The notes: generated by a model from the sequence alone, not told the origin. Counted from the first letter of the stretch, positions 22,672-31,012 are shown. The stretch: DNA of 42,821 nucleotides from UBA11098 sp041671525 (GCA_041671525.1 JBAZBJ010000014.1:1-42821), one strand, 5' to 3'. Made by a program: numbers and translations.

Positions 22672-23509
22672 TTTTTTAGTTGTACTTTCTATCTTGGCGT
22701 TGATTCTGGCCGGGATTATTTTTTATTCCAAAGACCAGTCGCTTAAAGTGATTTTTCTGGATGTCGGGCAAGGGGATGCAATCTTGATTGAGCAGGGTAG
22801 CCAACAGATCTTGATCGATGGCGGGCCGAGCGGGCAGGCGCTGCTGAACAAAATTGGTCGGTACATTCCGTTTTGGGATCGGGAAATTGAAATGGTGATC
22901 GCCACGCATCCGGACGCCGATCATATCACGGGCTTGGTGGATGTCATAAAAAATTACCAGGTAGACACGGTCATGCAGACGGAGACGCCGAGCGATTCAC
23001 AAGTTTTTCAAAAATTGCAGGAAGTTATCCGGCAAAAAAATATTGCGATTGTAAAAGGCGAGCGAGGCGTGAAAATAAATTTGGCGGAGGGAGCGCAGAT
23101 GGAAATTTTAAGTCCCGGGTCAGAGACTTCGCTCGGCGCGCAAGACACGAATGCCAGCAGCATTGTGGCCAAACTTGCTTTTGGTGAAAACTCTTTTTTG
23201 CTCACTGGTGATCTGCCTGGCGAGCAGGAAGAAGGCTTGCTAAAGAGCGGATTAAATTTTAAAGCTCAAATATTAAAAGTTGCTCATCATGGTTCGAAAT
23301 ATTCCACCACGAACGAATTTTTAGACGCGGTGAAGCCGCAAGAAGCGATTATCTCAGTCGGAAAAAACAATCGCTATGGCCATCCCAATCCGGAAGCGTT
23401 GGACAGGCTCAAAAGCAAAAATATCAAGGCGTGGAGGACAGATGAAATGGGGGATATTATATATAAATGTTTAAATTCAGGCACAAAATGTCAGCTAGTT
23501 GCTAATTAG
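22646..23509 (+). CDS. ComEC-type metallo-beta-lactamase domain protein
   Basis: A 287-residue protein with one N-terminal membrane helix (about 6-25) and an MBL fold: VIFLDVGQGDAILIEQ, ATHPDADHITGL (metal ligands), a TGDLP strand and VAHHGSKYSTT, ending with GHPNPEALDRL. In two-domain ComEC proteins this part is thought to degrade the non-transported DNA strand. The start at 22646 (MQNKKLIYSF) fits better than 22619, which lies deeper in the preceding gene. Overlap with the channel gene supports joint action. Confidence 0.93.
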   Translation: MQNKKLIYSFLVVLSILALILAGIIFYSKDQSLKVIFLDVGQGDAILIEQGSQQILIDGGPSGQALLNKIGRYIPFWDREIEMVIATHPDADHITGLVDVIKNYQVDTVMQTETPSDSQVFQKLQEVIRQKNIAIVKGERGVKINLAEGAQMEILSPGSETSLGAQDTNASSIVAKLAFGENSFLLTGDLPGEQEEGLLKSGLNFKAQILKVAHHGSKYSTTNEFLDAVKPQEAIISVGKNNRYGHPNPEALDRLKSKNIKAWRTDEMGDIIYKCLNSGTKCQLVAN

Positions 23510-23563
23510 TAAACTTCATGATAAATTAAATTGCAGTAAATAATAAATATTTTTGAAAAAGAT

Positions 23564-24169
23564 ATGGTAAATCCAGCAATCAAAGAAAGGTCGCTTATAA
23601 TCATTAAGCCGGACGGAATCCAAAGATCGCTGACTGGCGAAATCATCCGCCGCATTGAACGAACCGGGTTGAAATTCACTGCGATGAAAATGACGCTTCT
23701 GGCAGAAGAAACTTTGTGGAAACATTACAACAAAGATGATGCTTGGTTTGAAAAAAAAGGTGGCAACATCGTAAAAGAACGGGAAGCGCGCAATTTGCCG
23801 GTGGAAAAAGCGGCCATTGAATATGGCAAAGACATTTTGCGCCAATTGATTTCCTTCATGACCTCTGGTCCGGTTTTGGCGATGGTGGTGGAAGGCAATC
23901 AAGCGACCGGCATTGTGACCAAAATTGTGGGCGGAACTGAACCGTTGACTTCCGACATTGGAACCATCCGCGGCGACCTAACCATTGATTCCTATGCTTT
24001 GGCTGGCATTGATGGACGCGCGGTGCGCAATTTGATCCATTGTTCAGAAAACGCCGAAGAGGCCAACCGAGAAATCGCGCTATGGTTCAAGGATGAGGAA
24101 ATTATCAACTACCGTTTGGTCCAGGATGCTATCCTCTACGACGTGAATCTTGACGGAATCTTGGAATAA
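23564..24169 (+). CDS. ndk: Nucleoside diphosphate kinase, long form
   Basis: A 201-residue NDK-like enzyme that balances NTP and dNTP pools. The N-terminus ERSLIIIKPDGIQRSLTGEII is canonical, and the catalytic His is in NLIHCSENAEEANREI (usual form NVIHGSDS). It is about 50 residues longer than standard because of a segment after the Kpn-loop region (WFEKKGGNIVKEREARNLPVEKAAIEYG). The key residues remain, so activity is likely. It probably forms its own unit, since a terminator follows. Confidence 0.92.
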   Translation: MVNPAIKERSLIIIKPDGIQRSLTGEIIRRIERTGLKFTAMKMTLLAEETLWKHYNKDDAWFEKKGGNIVKEREARNLPVEKAAIEYGKDILRQLISFMTSGPVLAMVVEGNQATGIVTKIVGGTEPLTSDIGTIRGDLTIDSYALAGIDGRAVRNLIHCSENAEEANREIALWFKDEEIINYRLVQDAILYDVNLDGILE

Positions 24170-24188
24170 TTTGACGAAACTTTCCAAC

Positions 24189-24214
24189 AAAAAAATCCCG
24201 CTCGGGATTTTTTT
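24189..24214. terminator. Terminator shared by ndk and rpmB
   Basis: AAAATCCCG and CGGGATTTT pair around a CT loop with A-run and T-run on either side, so it can work on both strands between the convergent ndk and rpmB. Confidence 0.85.
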
Positions 24215-24232
24215 AATTTCAGGAAAAGGCAA

Positions 24233-24400
24233 TTATTTTGACATCGTCTTGATGCATTTGGTGCAGACTTTTTCTTTCTGCCCGTCAACCTTTTTGGTCT
24301 GCAGGTTGATGCTGAATTTGCGCAGCGTTTTTACTTGGGAATGACTGACTTGGTGTCCGGTTTTGGCGCCGCGGCCGCAAACTTTACATACTTTACTCAT
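24233..24400 (-). CDS. rpmB: Large ribosomal subunit protein bL28
   Basis: A 55-residue protein on the minus strand (ATG at 24398-24400, TAA at 24233-24235). MSKVCKVCGRGAKTGHQVSH matches the bL28 N-terminus (C..CGk....G..vSHs) and KTLRKFSINLQ the following segment. Two Cys pairs (5/8 and 46/49) make it the zinc-binding form. It is shorter than the E. coli protein (78 residues), as in many C+ forms. It is the only housekeeping gene on the minus strand in this window and lies alone between ndk and the M50 protease gene. No SD is visible. Confidence 0.93.
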   Translation of the reverse strand: MSKVCKVCGRGAKTGHQVSHSQVKTLRKFSINLQTKKVDGQKEKVCTKCIKTMSK

Positions 24401-24404
24401 AAAA

Positions 24405-24494
24405 GTTACTCGCTAATTATGAACGAATTATCAGCCAATTAGTGCGAATATTTGCGCCCATTCGCTTTTAATTAGTTCTTAATTCGCGAGTTGC
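24405..24494. repeat. Palindromic spacer between rpmB and the M50 gene
   Basis: The left arm 24405-24449 (GTTACTCGCTAATTA...GTGCGAAT) and the right arm 24460-24494 (ATTCGC...AATTCGCGAGTTGC) are near-complementary. It separates two divergent genes, so here the palindrome covers an upstream region on both sides. Confidence 0.6.
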
Positions 24495-24550
24495 TTATTG
24501 ATTAGTGACAGGGTTTAGGTTATCATATAGTTATAAATTTGACAAGCGTT

Positions 24551-25246
24551 ATGCTCAACGACATTATCCTCATAATTTTCTTCTACGCAATTTTTGCCTA
24601 TTCGGTGATTATTCATGAAGTGGCGCATGGCTACATGGCACTGCTTTTGGGTGATCCGACGGCCAAATACGCCGGGCGGTTGACGGCTAATCCCTTGAAA
24701 CATATTGATCCATTTTTGACCGTCATTTTGCCGTTGGTCATGATTTTCACGTTGGGCATCGCGTTTGGTGGTGCCAAGCCGGTGCCGTATAATCCCTACA
24801 ACCTGCGCAACCAAAAATGGGGACCGACCTGGGTGGCCTTGGCCGGGCCGGCTTCCAACATTATCATTGTCATTTTTTTCACGATTTTGGCCAAGCTGGT
24901 CAGTCTGCCGACTGCGCTCAAGGTGGATATTATCAACAACCTCCGCCAAGCGGATTGGAGCGCGCTGGCCACGGTGGTGCAAGGTTCGCCAGCAACGATT
25001 TTGTTCACAATTTGCACCATGGCCATTTTTTGGAATGTGCTGATTGCCATCTTCAACCTGATCCCGTTTCCGCCGCTGGACGGCTCAAAATTGCTCTTTG
25101 CCCTGCTGCCGATCAAGATGGAGATTGTGGCGATTCTGGAGCAATATGGGTTCATCCTGCTGTTCGTTTTTGTCTTTCTCTTCGTGGGTCCTTTGAGCCT
25201 GCTTTTGAACTTCTTTTGGCAGCTCTTCTTTACCCTCTCCTTATAG
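24551..25246 (+). CDS. M50-family site-2-protease-like membrane protein
   Basis: A 231-residue membrane metalloprotease. HEVAH (in VIIHEVAHGYMALLLGD, about 20-36) gives the zinc site, and NLIPFPPLDGSK (about 185-196) the second metal motif with its Asp. Four to five hydrophobic segments surround them. Members of this compact subgroup cut other membrane proteins, but no substrate can be named here. The start MLNDIILIIF at 24551 is chosen over an upstream TTG at 24539. No neighbour suggests a partner. Confidence 0.9.
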   Translation: MLNDIILIIFFYAIFAYSVIIHEVAHGYMALLLGDPTAKYAGRLTANPLKHIDPFLTVILPLVMIFTLGIAFGGAKPVPYNPYNLRNQKWGPTWVALAGPASNIIIVIFFTILAKLVSLPTALKVDIINNLRQADWSALATVVQGSPATILFTICTMAIFWNVLIAIFNLIPFPPLDGSKLLFALLPIKMEIVAILEQYGFILLFVFVFLFVGPLSLLLNFFWQLFFTLSL

Positions 25247-25248
25247 TG

Positions 25249-25325
25249 TTGACACTTTCTCTGATATCGTATATTATTATTTTGCTAGTCAACTAGCGCC
25301 TGCCTGCCGGCAGGCAGGGTTTTTT
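25249..25325 (+). promoter_or_regulatory. str operon promoter followed at once by a terminator-like palindrome
   Basis: TTGACA (25249-25254), a 17-nt spacer and TATTAT (25272-25277). About 15 nt after the expected start comes the perfect 20-bp palindrome CCTGCCTGCCGGCAGGCAGG (25299-25318) with six Ts. The palindrome could be the M50 terminator, an attenuator for rpsL-rpsG-fusA, or both. Confidence 0.55.
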
Positions 25326-25398
25326 AGTATAAAATCAGTTTGGCGAAGAGAGTTGCTTGTGCCAAGCTTTTTGTTTAATAAATAATAGAAAAGATAAA

Positions 25399-25818
25399 AT
25401 GCCAACAATCAACCAACTAAAGAGAAAAGCCAGAAAATCAACCGGGACCAAGAGCAAGTCACCGGCGTTTAAACATGTTTTCAACACTTTGAAAAACCGA
25501 CCGACCAAATCGGACGGACCTTTCAAGCGTGGCGTGTGTTTGAAGGTGAGCACCACCACCCCAAAGAAACCAAACTCCGCTTTGCGAAAAATTGCCAGAG
25601 TCCGATTGACCAATGGGATGGAAGTGACCGCCTATATTCCGGGCATGGGACACAACTTGCAGGAACATTCGATCGTCATGATCCGTGGAGGACGCGTGAA
25701 GGATCTTCCAGGTGTACGTTATCATATCGTGCGTGGCGTTTTGGACTCAGCCGGCGTGGCCGGACGCAAAACCAGCCGCAGCAAATATGGCGCCAAGAAA
25801 GAAAAAGCTAAAGAATAA
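25399..25818 (+). CDS. rpsL: Small ribosomal subunit protein uS12
   Basis: A 139-residue decoding-centre protein. MPTINQLKRKARKS marks the start at 25399 (the frame extends upstream to 25357, but the extra 14 residues come from spacer). The streptomycin region TTTPKKPNSALRK keeps both Lys residues of the sensitive wild type, and the PGVRYHIVRG loop is intact. The N-terminal region has a short insertion compared with the 124-residue E. coli protein. First gene of the str operon. Confidence 0.97.
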   Translation: MPTINQLKRKARKSTGTKSKSPAFKHVFNTLKNRPTKSDGPFKRGVCLKVSTTTPKKPNSALRKIARVRLTNGMEVTAYIPGMGHNLQEHSIVMIRGGRVKDLPGVRYHIVRGVLDSAGVAGRKTSRSKYGAKKEKAKE

Positions 25819-25820
25819 AA

Positions 25821-25913
25821 GCGACTCACGAATTAAGAACTAATTAAAAAACGAATAAGAACGAATAAATATTAGCTTAAATTAGCTTAAAAATTCGCTC
25901 TTAATTAGAGAGT
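25821..25913. repeat. Self-complementary spacer between rpsL and rpsG
   Basis: AATTAAGAACTAATTAAA and CGAATAA words on the left meet TTAGCTTAAAAATTCGCTCTTAATTAGAG on the right. Pairing is weaker than in the sister spacers, but position and word style are the same. Confidence 0.45.
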
Positions 25914-25921
25914 ATATTTAT

Positions 25922-26389
25922 ATGCCAAGACGAAAACGAGTCTACAAGAAAAATATCAAAGCTGACCCGAAGTACAACAACTTGTTGATCGGGAAGTTTG
26001 TCGGGAACATTATGCAAGACGGCAAGAAATCGGTAGCCGAAAAGATCATGTATGATTCTTTTGACATTATTCACGAACGAACTAAAAAGGGTGGTTTGAA
26101 CATTTTTGAGCAAGCCCTGAAGAATGTGGCTCCGTTGGTGGAACTCAAATCCCGCCGTGTTGGTGGTGCGAACTACCAAGTACCAGTGCCAGTGTCTGGA
26201 GAACGACGCACGACTTTGGCCATTCGTTGGATCAAAGCAGCCATCCGCAACAAGAAAGGCAAGAAAATGGCGGAAAAATTGGCGGACGAATTGATCGATG
26301 CTTCCAACAAGATCGGCGGTGCGATGAAGAAACGTGAGGACGTGCACCGCATGGCCGATGCTAACAAAGCTTTTGCTCACTTTGCGTAA
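25922..26389 (+). CDS. rpsG: Small ribosomal subunit protein uS7
   Basis: A 155-residue primary 16S rRNA-binding protein of the small-subunit head. MPRRKRVYKKNIKADPKYN is the N-terminal basic arm, VAPLVELKSRRVGGANYQVP the central signature, and KREDVHRMADANKAFAHF the C-terminal one. Full length with normal order. It lies between rpsL and fusA with palindromic spacers on both sides. Confidence 0.97.
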   Translation: MPRRKRVYKKNIKADPKYNNLLIGKFVGNIMQDGKKSVAEKIMYDSFDIIHERTKKGGLNIFEQALKNVAPLVELKSRRVGGANYQVPVPVSGERRTTLAIRWIKAAIRNKKGKKMAEKLADELIDASNKIGGAMKKREDVHRMADANKAFAHFA

Positions 26390-26392
26390 TTC

Positions 26393-26590
26393 CCTACGAA
26401 TTACGAATTTTTACGAAAATACGAATATAAATATAAAGTTGAGAAATATTTAATATATGCATGTTGTATATTTTAACTTGTAGGCGTTGTTGATTTTACA
26501 GGCAAAGTGTGAAGTTTAAGAAAATTATTAATATCAAATAAATTATAAAATTATAAATTCGTACATTCGTACGATTTCGTAATTCGTAGG
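26393..26590. repeat. Long palindromic spacer between rpsG and fusA
   Basis: The 34-nt left arm 26393-26426 (CCTACGAATTACGAA...) pairs with the 34-nt right arm 26557-26590 (...TTCGTAATTCGTAGG), about 28 of 34 positions. They enclose 130 AT-rich bases with no frame. The right arm ends 3 nt before the fusA ATG. Shape and size resemble a miniature inverted-repeat element. Confidence 0.75.
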
Positions 26591-26593
26591 AAA

Positions 26594-28681
26594 ATGAGAC
26601 AGTACCCCATCGAAAAATATCGCAATATTGGAATTATTGCCCACATCGACGCCGGTAAAACAACCACCACAGAGCGTATCTTGTTTTACACCGGCATCAC
26701 TCACAAAATTGGTGAAGTGCATGAAGGTGCCGCCACGATGGACTGGATGGAACAAGAAAAGGAACGTGGCATCACCATTACTTCGGCCGCGACCACTTGT
26801 TTCTGGAAAGAACACCAGATCAACATTATCGATACTCCGGGACATGTGGACTTCACCGTGGAGGTTGAACGATCCATGCGCGTGTTGGATGGTGGTGTGG
26901 TGGTTTTTGATGGCAAGGAAGGAGTGGAGCCACAATCGGAAACGGTGTGGCGCCAAGCGGACAAATATAACGTACCGCGAATCTGTTTTGTGAACAAGAT
27001 CGACAAAGAAGGCGCGGATTTTTTCTATTCTTTGAAAACCATCTGGGAACGCCTGACGCCCAACGCTGTGGCCGCGCAAATTCCAATCGGGGAGCGGGGT
27101 GATTTTGCGGGTGTGGTTGATCTTTTGACCATGCGCGCTTTCACGTTTGATGGTGACATGGGTGAAAAAGTGATCGAAGGGGACATCCCGGCGGACATGC
27201 TGGACAAGGCCAAGGAATATCGAGAAAAGTTAGTTGAAAAGATCGCGGAAAATGATGATTCATTGGCCGACAAATTCTTGAACGGCGAAGAAATTTCTGT
27301 GCCGGAACTGAAAGCCGCCCTGCGGCGTGAAGTTTTGGAAGTGAAAGTCATTCCAGTTTTCACGGGAACGGCTTTGCGTAACAAAGGTGTGCAGTTAGTT
27401 TTGGACGCCGTGATTGACTACTTGCCATCTCCAGTAGACGTGCCACCGATGAATGGTCATGACGTGAATGATGAAACCAAGGAAATTGCCGTTTTGCCCA
27501 ATGACGAGTCGCCGTTTGCGGCGCTGGCTTTCAAGGTGGCCACTGATCCATTTGTCGGACAACTGACTTTCTTCCGCGTGTATTCCGGGATGATCAAAGC
27601 CGGTTCCTATGTTTTGAATTCTTCCAAAGGTGAAAAAGAACGTATCGGACGCATCTTGCGCATGCACGCCAATCATCGGGAAGAAGTGGAGGAGATTCAT
27701 TCCGGCGGCATTGGCGCGTTGGTTGGTATGAAAGCCACCACCACCGGTGACACTTTGTGTGATCCGGAACACCCGGTGCTTTTGGAATCCATCACTTTCC
27801 CAGAACCGGTCATCTCGATTGCAATTGAACCCAAGACCAAAGCGGATCAAGAAAAGATGGGTATGGCGCTGCGTAAATTGGCCGAAGAAGATCCGACTTT
27901 CCGCATGCGCACCGATGAAGAAACTGGACAGACGATCATTTCCGGCATGGGCGAATTGCATTTGGACATCATCGTGGATCGCATGAAGCGCGAATTCAAA
28001 GTGGAAGCCAACATCGGTCAGCCACAAGTAGCGTATCGGGAAACGATTAAGATTGCGGCGCAAGCGGAAGGCAAGTATATCAAACAGTCCGGTGGTCGTG
28101 GTCAGTATGGGCATTGTTGGGTCAAGGTGGAACCGCAAGAACCGGGCAAAGGTTTTGAATTCTTGAACGAAATCAAGGGTGGTGTCATTCCACAAGAATA
28201 TATCGTGCCAATCGGGAAGGGTGTGAAGGACGCGATGGATTCGGGTGTTGTAGCTGGTTATCCTTTGGTGGACGTGAAAGCCACCGTTTACGATGGGTCT
28301 TTCCATGAAGTGGATTCCTCCGAAGCCGCTTTCCGCATCGCTGGTTCAATGGCGACCAAGGAAGCCATCCGCCGCGCGAACCCAGTCATCCTGGAACCGA
28401 TCATGAAGGTCAACGTCATCACGCCGGAAAATTTCATGGGTGACGTAGTGGGTGATCTGAACTCGAAACGGGGCATCATTCGCGAAATGAACGATCGCGG
28501 TGAGGGTATGTCACGCGTAAAAATCATCGACGCGGAAGTGCCATTGTCCTCGATGTTCGGTTATGCGACGCAGCTGCGTTCCATGACTCAGGGTCGTGCC
28601 AACTACGCGATGGAATTCGGCCATTATGCCGAAGTGCCCAAGAGTGTCTCCGACGAAATCACCGCCGGTACGAAAAAATGA
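26594..28681 (+). CDS. fusA: Elongation factor G
   Basis: A 695-residue translational GTPase that drives translocation. The G domain has AHIDAGKTTTTERI (P-loop), RGITITSAATT (switch I), DTPGHVDF and NKID. Domains II to V follow, with the domain IV tip SGGRGQYGHCWVK and the C-terminal SMTQGRANYAMEF. Full length, no missing motif. Third gene of the str operon; no tuf follows, and the operon ends at a strong terminator. Confidence 0.98.
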   Translation: MRQYPIEKYRNIGIIAHIDAGKTTTTERILFYTGITHKIGEVHEGAATMDWMEQEKERGITITSAATTCFWKEHQINIIDTPGHVDFTVEVERSMRVLDGGVVVFDGKEGVEPQSETVWRQADKYNVPRICFVNKIDKEGADFFYSLKTIWERLTPNAVAAQIPIGERGDFAGVVDLLTMRAFTFDGDMGEKVIEGDIPADMLDKAKEYREKLVEKIAENDDSLADKFLNGEEISVPELKAALRREVLEVKVIPVFTGTALRNKGVQLVLDAVIDYLPSPVDVPPMNGHDVNDETKEIAVLPNDESPFAALAFKVATDPFVGQLTFFRVYSGMIKAGSYVLNSSKGEKERIGRILRMHANHREEVEEIHSGGIGALVGMKATTTGDTLCDPEHPVLLESITFPEPVISIAIEPKTKADQEKMGMALRKLAEEDPTFRMRTDEETGQTIISGMGELHLDIIVDRMKREFKVEANIGQPQVAYRETIKIAAQAEGKYIKQSGGRGQYGHCWVKVEPQEPGKGFEFLNEIKGGVIPQEYIVPIGKGVKDAMDSGVVAGYPLVDVKATVYDGSFHEVDSSEAAFRIAGSMATKEAIRRANPVILEPIMKVNVITPENFMGDVVGDLNSKRGIIREMNDRGEGMSRVKIIDAEVPLSSMFGYATQLRSMTQGRANYAMEFGHYAEVPKSVSDEITAGTKK

Positions 28682-28764
28682 CGCGAAGCGTCATCCCGAG
28701 CTTAGTCGAGGGATCACTACAACTTTCAATAAAAAACCCGGCTCACCAGGCCGGGTTTTTGTTT
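28682..28764 (+). terminator. Short REP-like hairpins then the str operon terminator
   Basis: GACGC-GAA-GCGTC (28680-28692) and a TCCC...GGGA stem lie right behind fusA. Then AAAAACCCGGC pairs with GCCGGGTTTTT (28732-28760), a standard terminator. Confidence 0.85.
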
Positions 28765-28775
28765 AGCTGAAGCCC

Positions 28776-28804
28776 TTGACATAAATAGTGTAATAGAGTA
28801 CAAT
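28776..28804 (+). promoter_or_regulatory. Promoter of the two 57-aa genes
   Basis: TTGACA (28776-28781), a 17-nt spacer and TACAAT (28799-28804), a near-consensus promoter about 60 nt upstream of the first start. Confidence 0.75.
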
Positions 28805-28865
28805 CATCGCTACTAGAGTTGTTTTTTACAAATCAAAAAATTTTTATAGAGGGAGCTGGATACTC

Positions 28866-29039
28866 ATGAAAAAATGCAGAAGCCTGTGGTTTAACAATCG
28901 GTCGAGAGATAGGGGTATTCGGTATCGCTTTGATGAGGAAAAAAAGATTATGGTGGTTGAGGAGGTTGACTTAAGGAAGCGTTTGCCTAAGGTGGTGAAA
29001 GTCGATCTGCTAGGCAGGTCAACGATGGCAAGGAGGTGA
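28866..29039 (+). CDS. 57-aa basic orphan protein A
   Basis: 57 codons, from ATG 28866 to TGA 29037-29039, after a purine-rich GAGGGAGC ribosome site. The product is basic (MKKCRSLWFNNRSRDRGIRY at the start; TMARR at the end), with a likely two- or three-stranded beta part (IRYRFDEEKKIMVVEEVDL). No homologue recognised. Promoter upstream, second 57-aa gene 3 nt downstream and a terminator after it make a compact operon between fusA and the ABC-F gene. Confidence 0.6.
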   Translation: MKKCRSLWFNNRSRDRGIRYRFDEEKKIMVVEEVDLRKRLPKVVKVDLLGRSTMARR

Positions 29040-29042
29040 TTT

Positions 29043-29216
29043 ATGGAAGTGCTCAGCAGCGATACGTTTAAGATAAGCGGCAGACAGAAGGATAAAAAAT
29101 GGGATGCTGCTTTTGCAAAAATGCGGAAAATAATCCAGAAAGAGTTGGATAAGAACAAGAAGAAGGTTCTTATTCAAGTCGGACTAAAAGAGACCCAGAA
29201 GGGACCTAGAAGCTAG
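29043..29216 (+). CDS. 57-aa basic orphan protein B
   Basis: 57 codons, from ATG 29043 to TAG 29214-29216. An ideal SD (AAGGAGGTGA, 29030-29039) overlaps the end of the preceding gene, so translation is coupled. The peptide has a central Lys-rich helix (QKDKKWDAAFAKMRKIIQKE, then LDKNKKK) and a strand-like end VLIQVGLKET. It could bind nucleic acid, by charge only. The terminator stem begins inside its last codons. Confidence 0.6.
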   Translation: MEVLSSDTFKISGRQKDKKWDAAFAKMRKIIQKELDKNKKKVLIQVGLKETQKGPRS

Positions 29217-29230
29217 GCCCTTTTTCTTTT
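29202..29230 (+). terminator. Terminator of the 57-aa gene pair
   Basis: GGGACCTAG (29201-29209) pairs with CTAGGCCC (29213-29220) around AAG, followed by TTTTTCTTTT. It overlaps the stop of gene B. Confidence 0.85.
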
Positions 29231-29240
29231 GGAAAAACAC

Positions 29241-29269
29241 TTGAGTTTTTCGGCGGGATGAGCTACAAT
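29241..29269 (+). promoter_or_regulatory. ABC-F gene promoter
   Basis: TTGAGT (29241-29246), a 17-nt spacer and TACAAT (29264-29269), about 40 nt before the start. Confidence 0.6.
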
Positions 29270-29310
29270 AGCTTAGTCACTTTGGTGGCCTTTTATTATG
29301 ATTTAAATTT

Positions 29311-30762
29311 ATGGCCGAAGACGTCGTCCTGCGTTTCAATGAAATATCCTTTGAACATCAATATAAAAAACCTCTGCTGGATGAGGTGAGTTTTTCGGTG
29401 CGCCGCGGGGCGAAGTTGACTTTGATGGGCCAGAACGGGGCGGGGAAGAGCACGCTGTTTGGTTTGATCCGCGGGGAACTCAAACCCAAGAGCGGCAATA
29501 TTTTCATCGCGGATGGCGCTTTTATCGGCACCGCTAAACAAACGGTGGCGCGGGAAGATCTGGGACTGACACTGGAAGAATATTTTGGCAAAGCCTTTGT
29601 CGAAGTGCCGGGTGATCTGGGGCGCAAGATGAATAACGTGATGGAAGCCGTGAACTTGAGCGTGCCGATTGAGAGAAAAGTCGGGGAGCTCTCCGGCGGA
29701 CAGCAAGCGCGACTGCTTTTGGCTTTTGCGCTGATCCAAAATCCGGACATTTTGCTGTTGGACGAACCGACCAACAATCTGGATCAGGCCGGCATCGATC
29801 ATTTGATCCAATTTTTGGTGATGTATGAAAAAACCGTGATTGTGATTTCCCATGATGCCAATTTTTTGAATTGTTTCACGGAAGGCGTTTTGTATCTGGA
29901 TTCTTTCACGCACAAGTTGGAAAGTTATGTCGGAGATTATTATTCCGTGGTGGAAGAGATCAGCAAGCGCATTGAACGTGAGCAGATGAAAAACGCGCAG
30001 CTGGAAAAGCAGATCATCGATCGCAAAGAGAAGGCCAACTTTTTTGCCAACAAGGGCGGTAAGATGCGAAAATTGGCGCAAAAATTGCGCGAAGAAAGCC
30101 AGGAGATGGAAGAGAACAAGGTGGATGTGCGCCGCGAAGACAAAACCATCCGCCAGTTTGAAATTCCCACCCAAGACATTGTGGGGGAAATCGTGACCAT
30201 TGAGTCGATCAAGGTCATCAAAAATCACGAGCCAGTCATCAAAGAATTCAAAAAAGTTTTTCGCAAAAAAACGCACGTGTTGATCGCCGGTCCCAATGGG
30301 GTGGGCAAGAGCACCTTTTTGCGCGGCTTGGTTTCCGCCAAGCATGAAGGCGCGAAGATTTTGGAGGGCGTCAAAGTGGGTTACTATAGCCAGGATTTTG
30401 CCAACTTGGATTTCGAAGACACTGTTTGGGATTCGTTGAAAAAAGCCAAGGCGGAACATCTTGATGAGCAACAGATGCGCTCAGTGGCTTCGATTTTTTT
30501 GATCACCGGCGAACTGATGGGGAGCCAGGTGGGTGATCTGTCCGAAGGACAAAAGGGCCTTCTGTCTTTTGCGCGTCTGGTCTTGATGGAACCAGGACTT
30601 CTGATTCTGGACGAACCGACCAACCACATCAATTTCCGCCATATCCCGGTCATCGCCGAAGCCGTCAACGCCTACGCCGGCACCTTGATCATGGTCAGTC
30701 ACATGCCGGAATTTGTGGAACAGATCCGCATCGATGAAATTTTGGACTTGGGAAAGGTTTAA
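29311..30762 (+). CDS. ABC-F family ATPase
   Basis: A 483-residue soluble protein with two ABC domains and no membrane part. Domain 1 has Walker A GQNGAGKST (40-48), signature LSGGQQARL and Walker B DILLLDEPTNNLD. Domain 2 has GPNGVGKST, signature LSEGQKGLL and LLILDEPTNHIN. The linker (about 215-290) is a charged helical arm. ABC-F proteins bind the ribosomal E site and relieve stalling or protect against antibiotics. No subfamily (EttA, Uup, resistance type) can be fixed by eye. It is shorter than typical members (520-640). Confidence 0.92.
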   Translation: MAEDVVLRFNEISFEHQYKKPLLDEVSFSVRRGAKLTLMGQNGAGKSTLFGLIRGELKPKSGNIFIADGAFIGTAKQTVAREDLGLTLEEYFGKAFVEVPGDLGRKMNNVMEAVNLSVPIERKVGELSGGQQARLLLAFALIQNPDILLLDEPTNNLDQAGIDHLIQFLVMYEKTVIVISHDANFLNCFTEGVLYLDSFTHKLESYVGDYYSVVEEISKRIEREQMKNAQLEKQIIDRKEKANFFANKGGKMRKLAQKLREESQEMEENKVDVRREDKTIRQFEIPTQDIVGEIVTIESIKVIKNHEPVIKEFKKVFRKKTHVLIAGPNGVGKSTFLRGLVSAKHEGAKILEGVKVGYYSQDFANLDFEDTVWDSLKKAKAEHLDEQQMRSVASIFLITGELMGSQVGDLSEGQKGLLSFARLVLMEPGLLILDEPTNHINFRHIPVIAEAVNAYAGTLIMVSHMPEFVEQIRIDEILDLGKV

Positions 30763-30926
30763 TTTTGATTTTTTTAGGACTTGGACATTTGTCGAGAAAT
30801 TATTCATGGGCAATATTCTTCGCTCACGTGGCTCAAGTAGACCGGCAAGCGCTAAATTAGAATCTAGCATGTCGCTATAATAATTTTGAGACGAATGTGC
30901 GAGTCCTTGCTTGCTATGGAGTTCCC

Positions 30927-30947
30927 GCCGCGCGGCGGTTTTTTGTT
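30927..30947 (+). terminator. Terminator upstream of the recQ module
   Basis: CCGCC and GGCGG pair around GCGC with six Ts after. The 30762-30926 stretch before it shows no gene. Confidence 0.7.
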
Positions 30948-30958
30948 AAAGTTATTCA

Positions 30959-30993
30959 CCCCAGTAGCAAAGTCGAGGCGACTTGTTACGGGG
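30959..30993. repeat. CCCC...GGGG hairpin upstream of recQ
   Basis: CCCC-A-GTAGC-AAAGTC pairs imperfectly with GACTT-GTTAC-GGGG. GTTATTCAC lies just before it and AGTTATCCACA 17 nt after it, the same layout as at the lexA-like gene. Confidence 0.7.
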
Positions 30994-31012
30994 CAAGCAA
31001 GGGAATAGAAAG

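Noticed and set aside
28844..29158. Minus-strand 104-codon frame opposite the 57-aa genes
   Set aside because: The plus strand has promoter, two good ribosome sites and a terminator; the minus frame has none and is a shadow.
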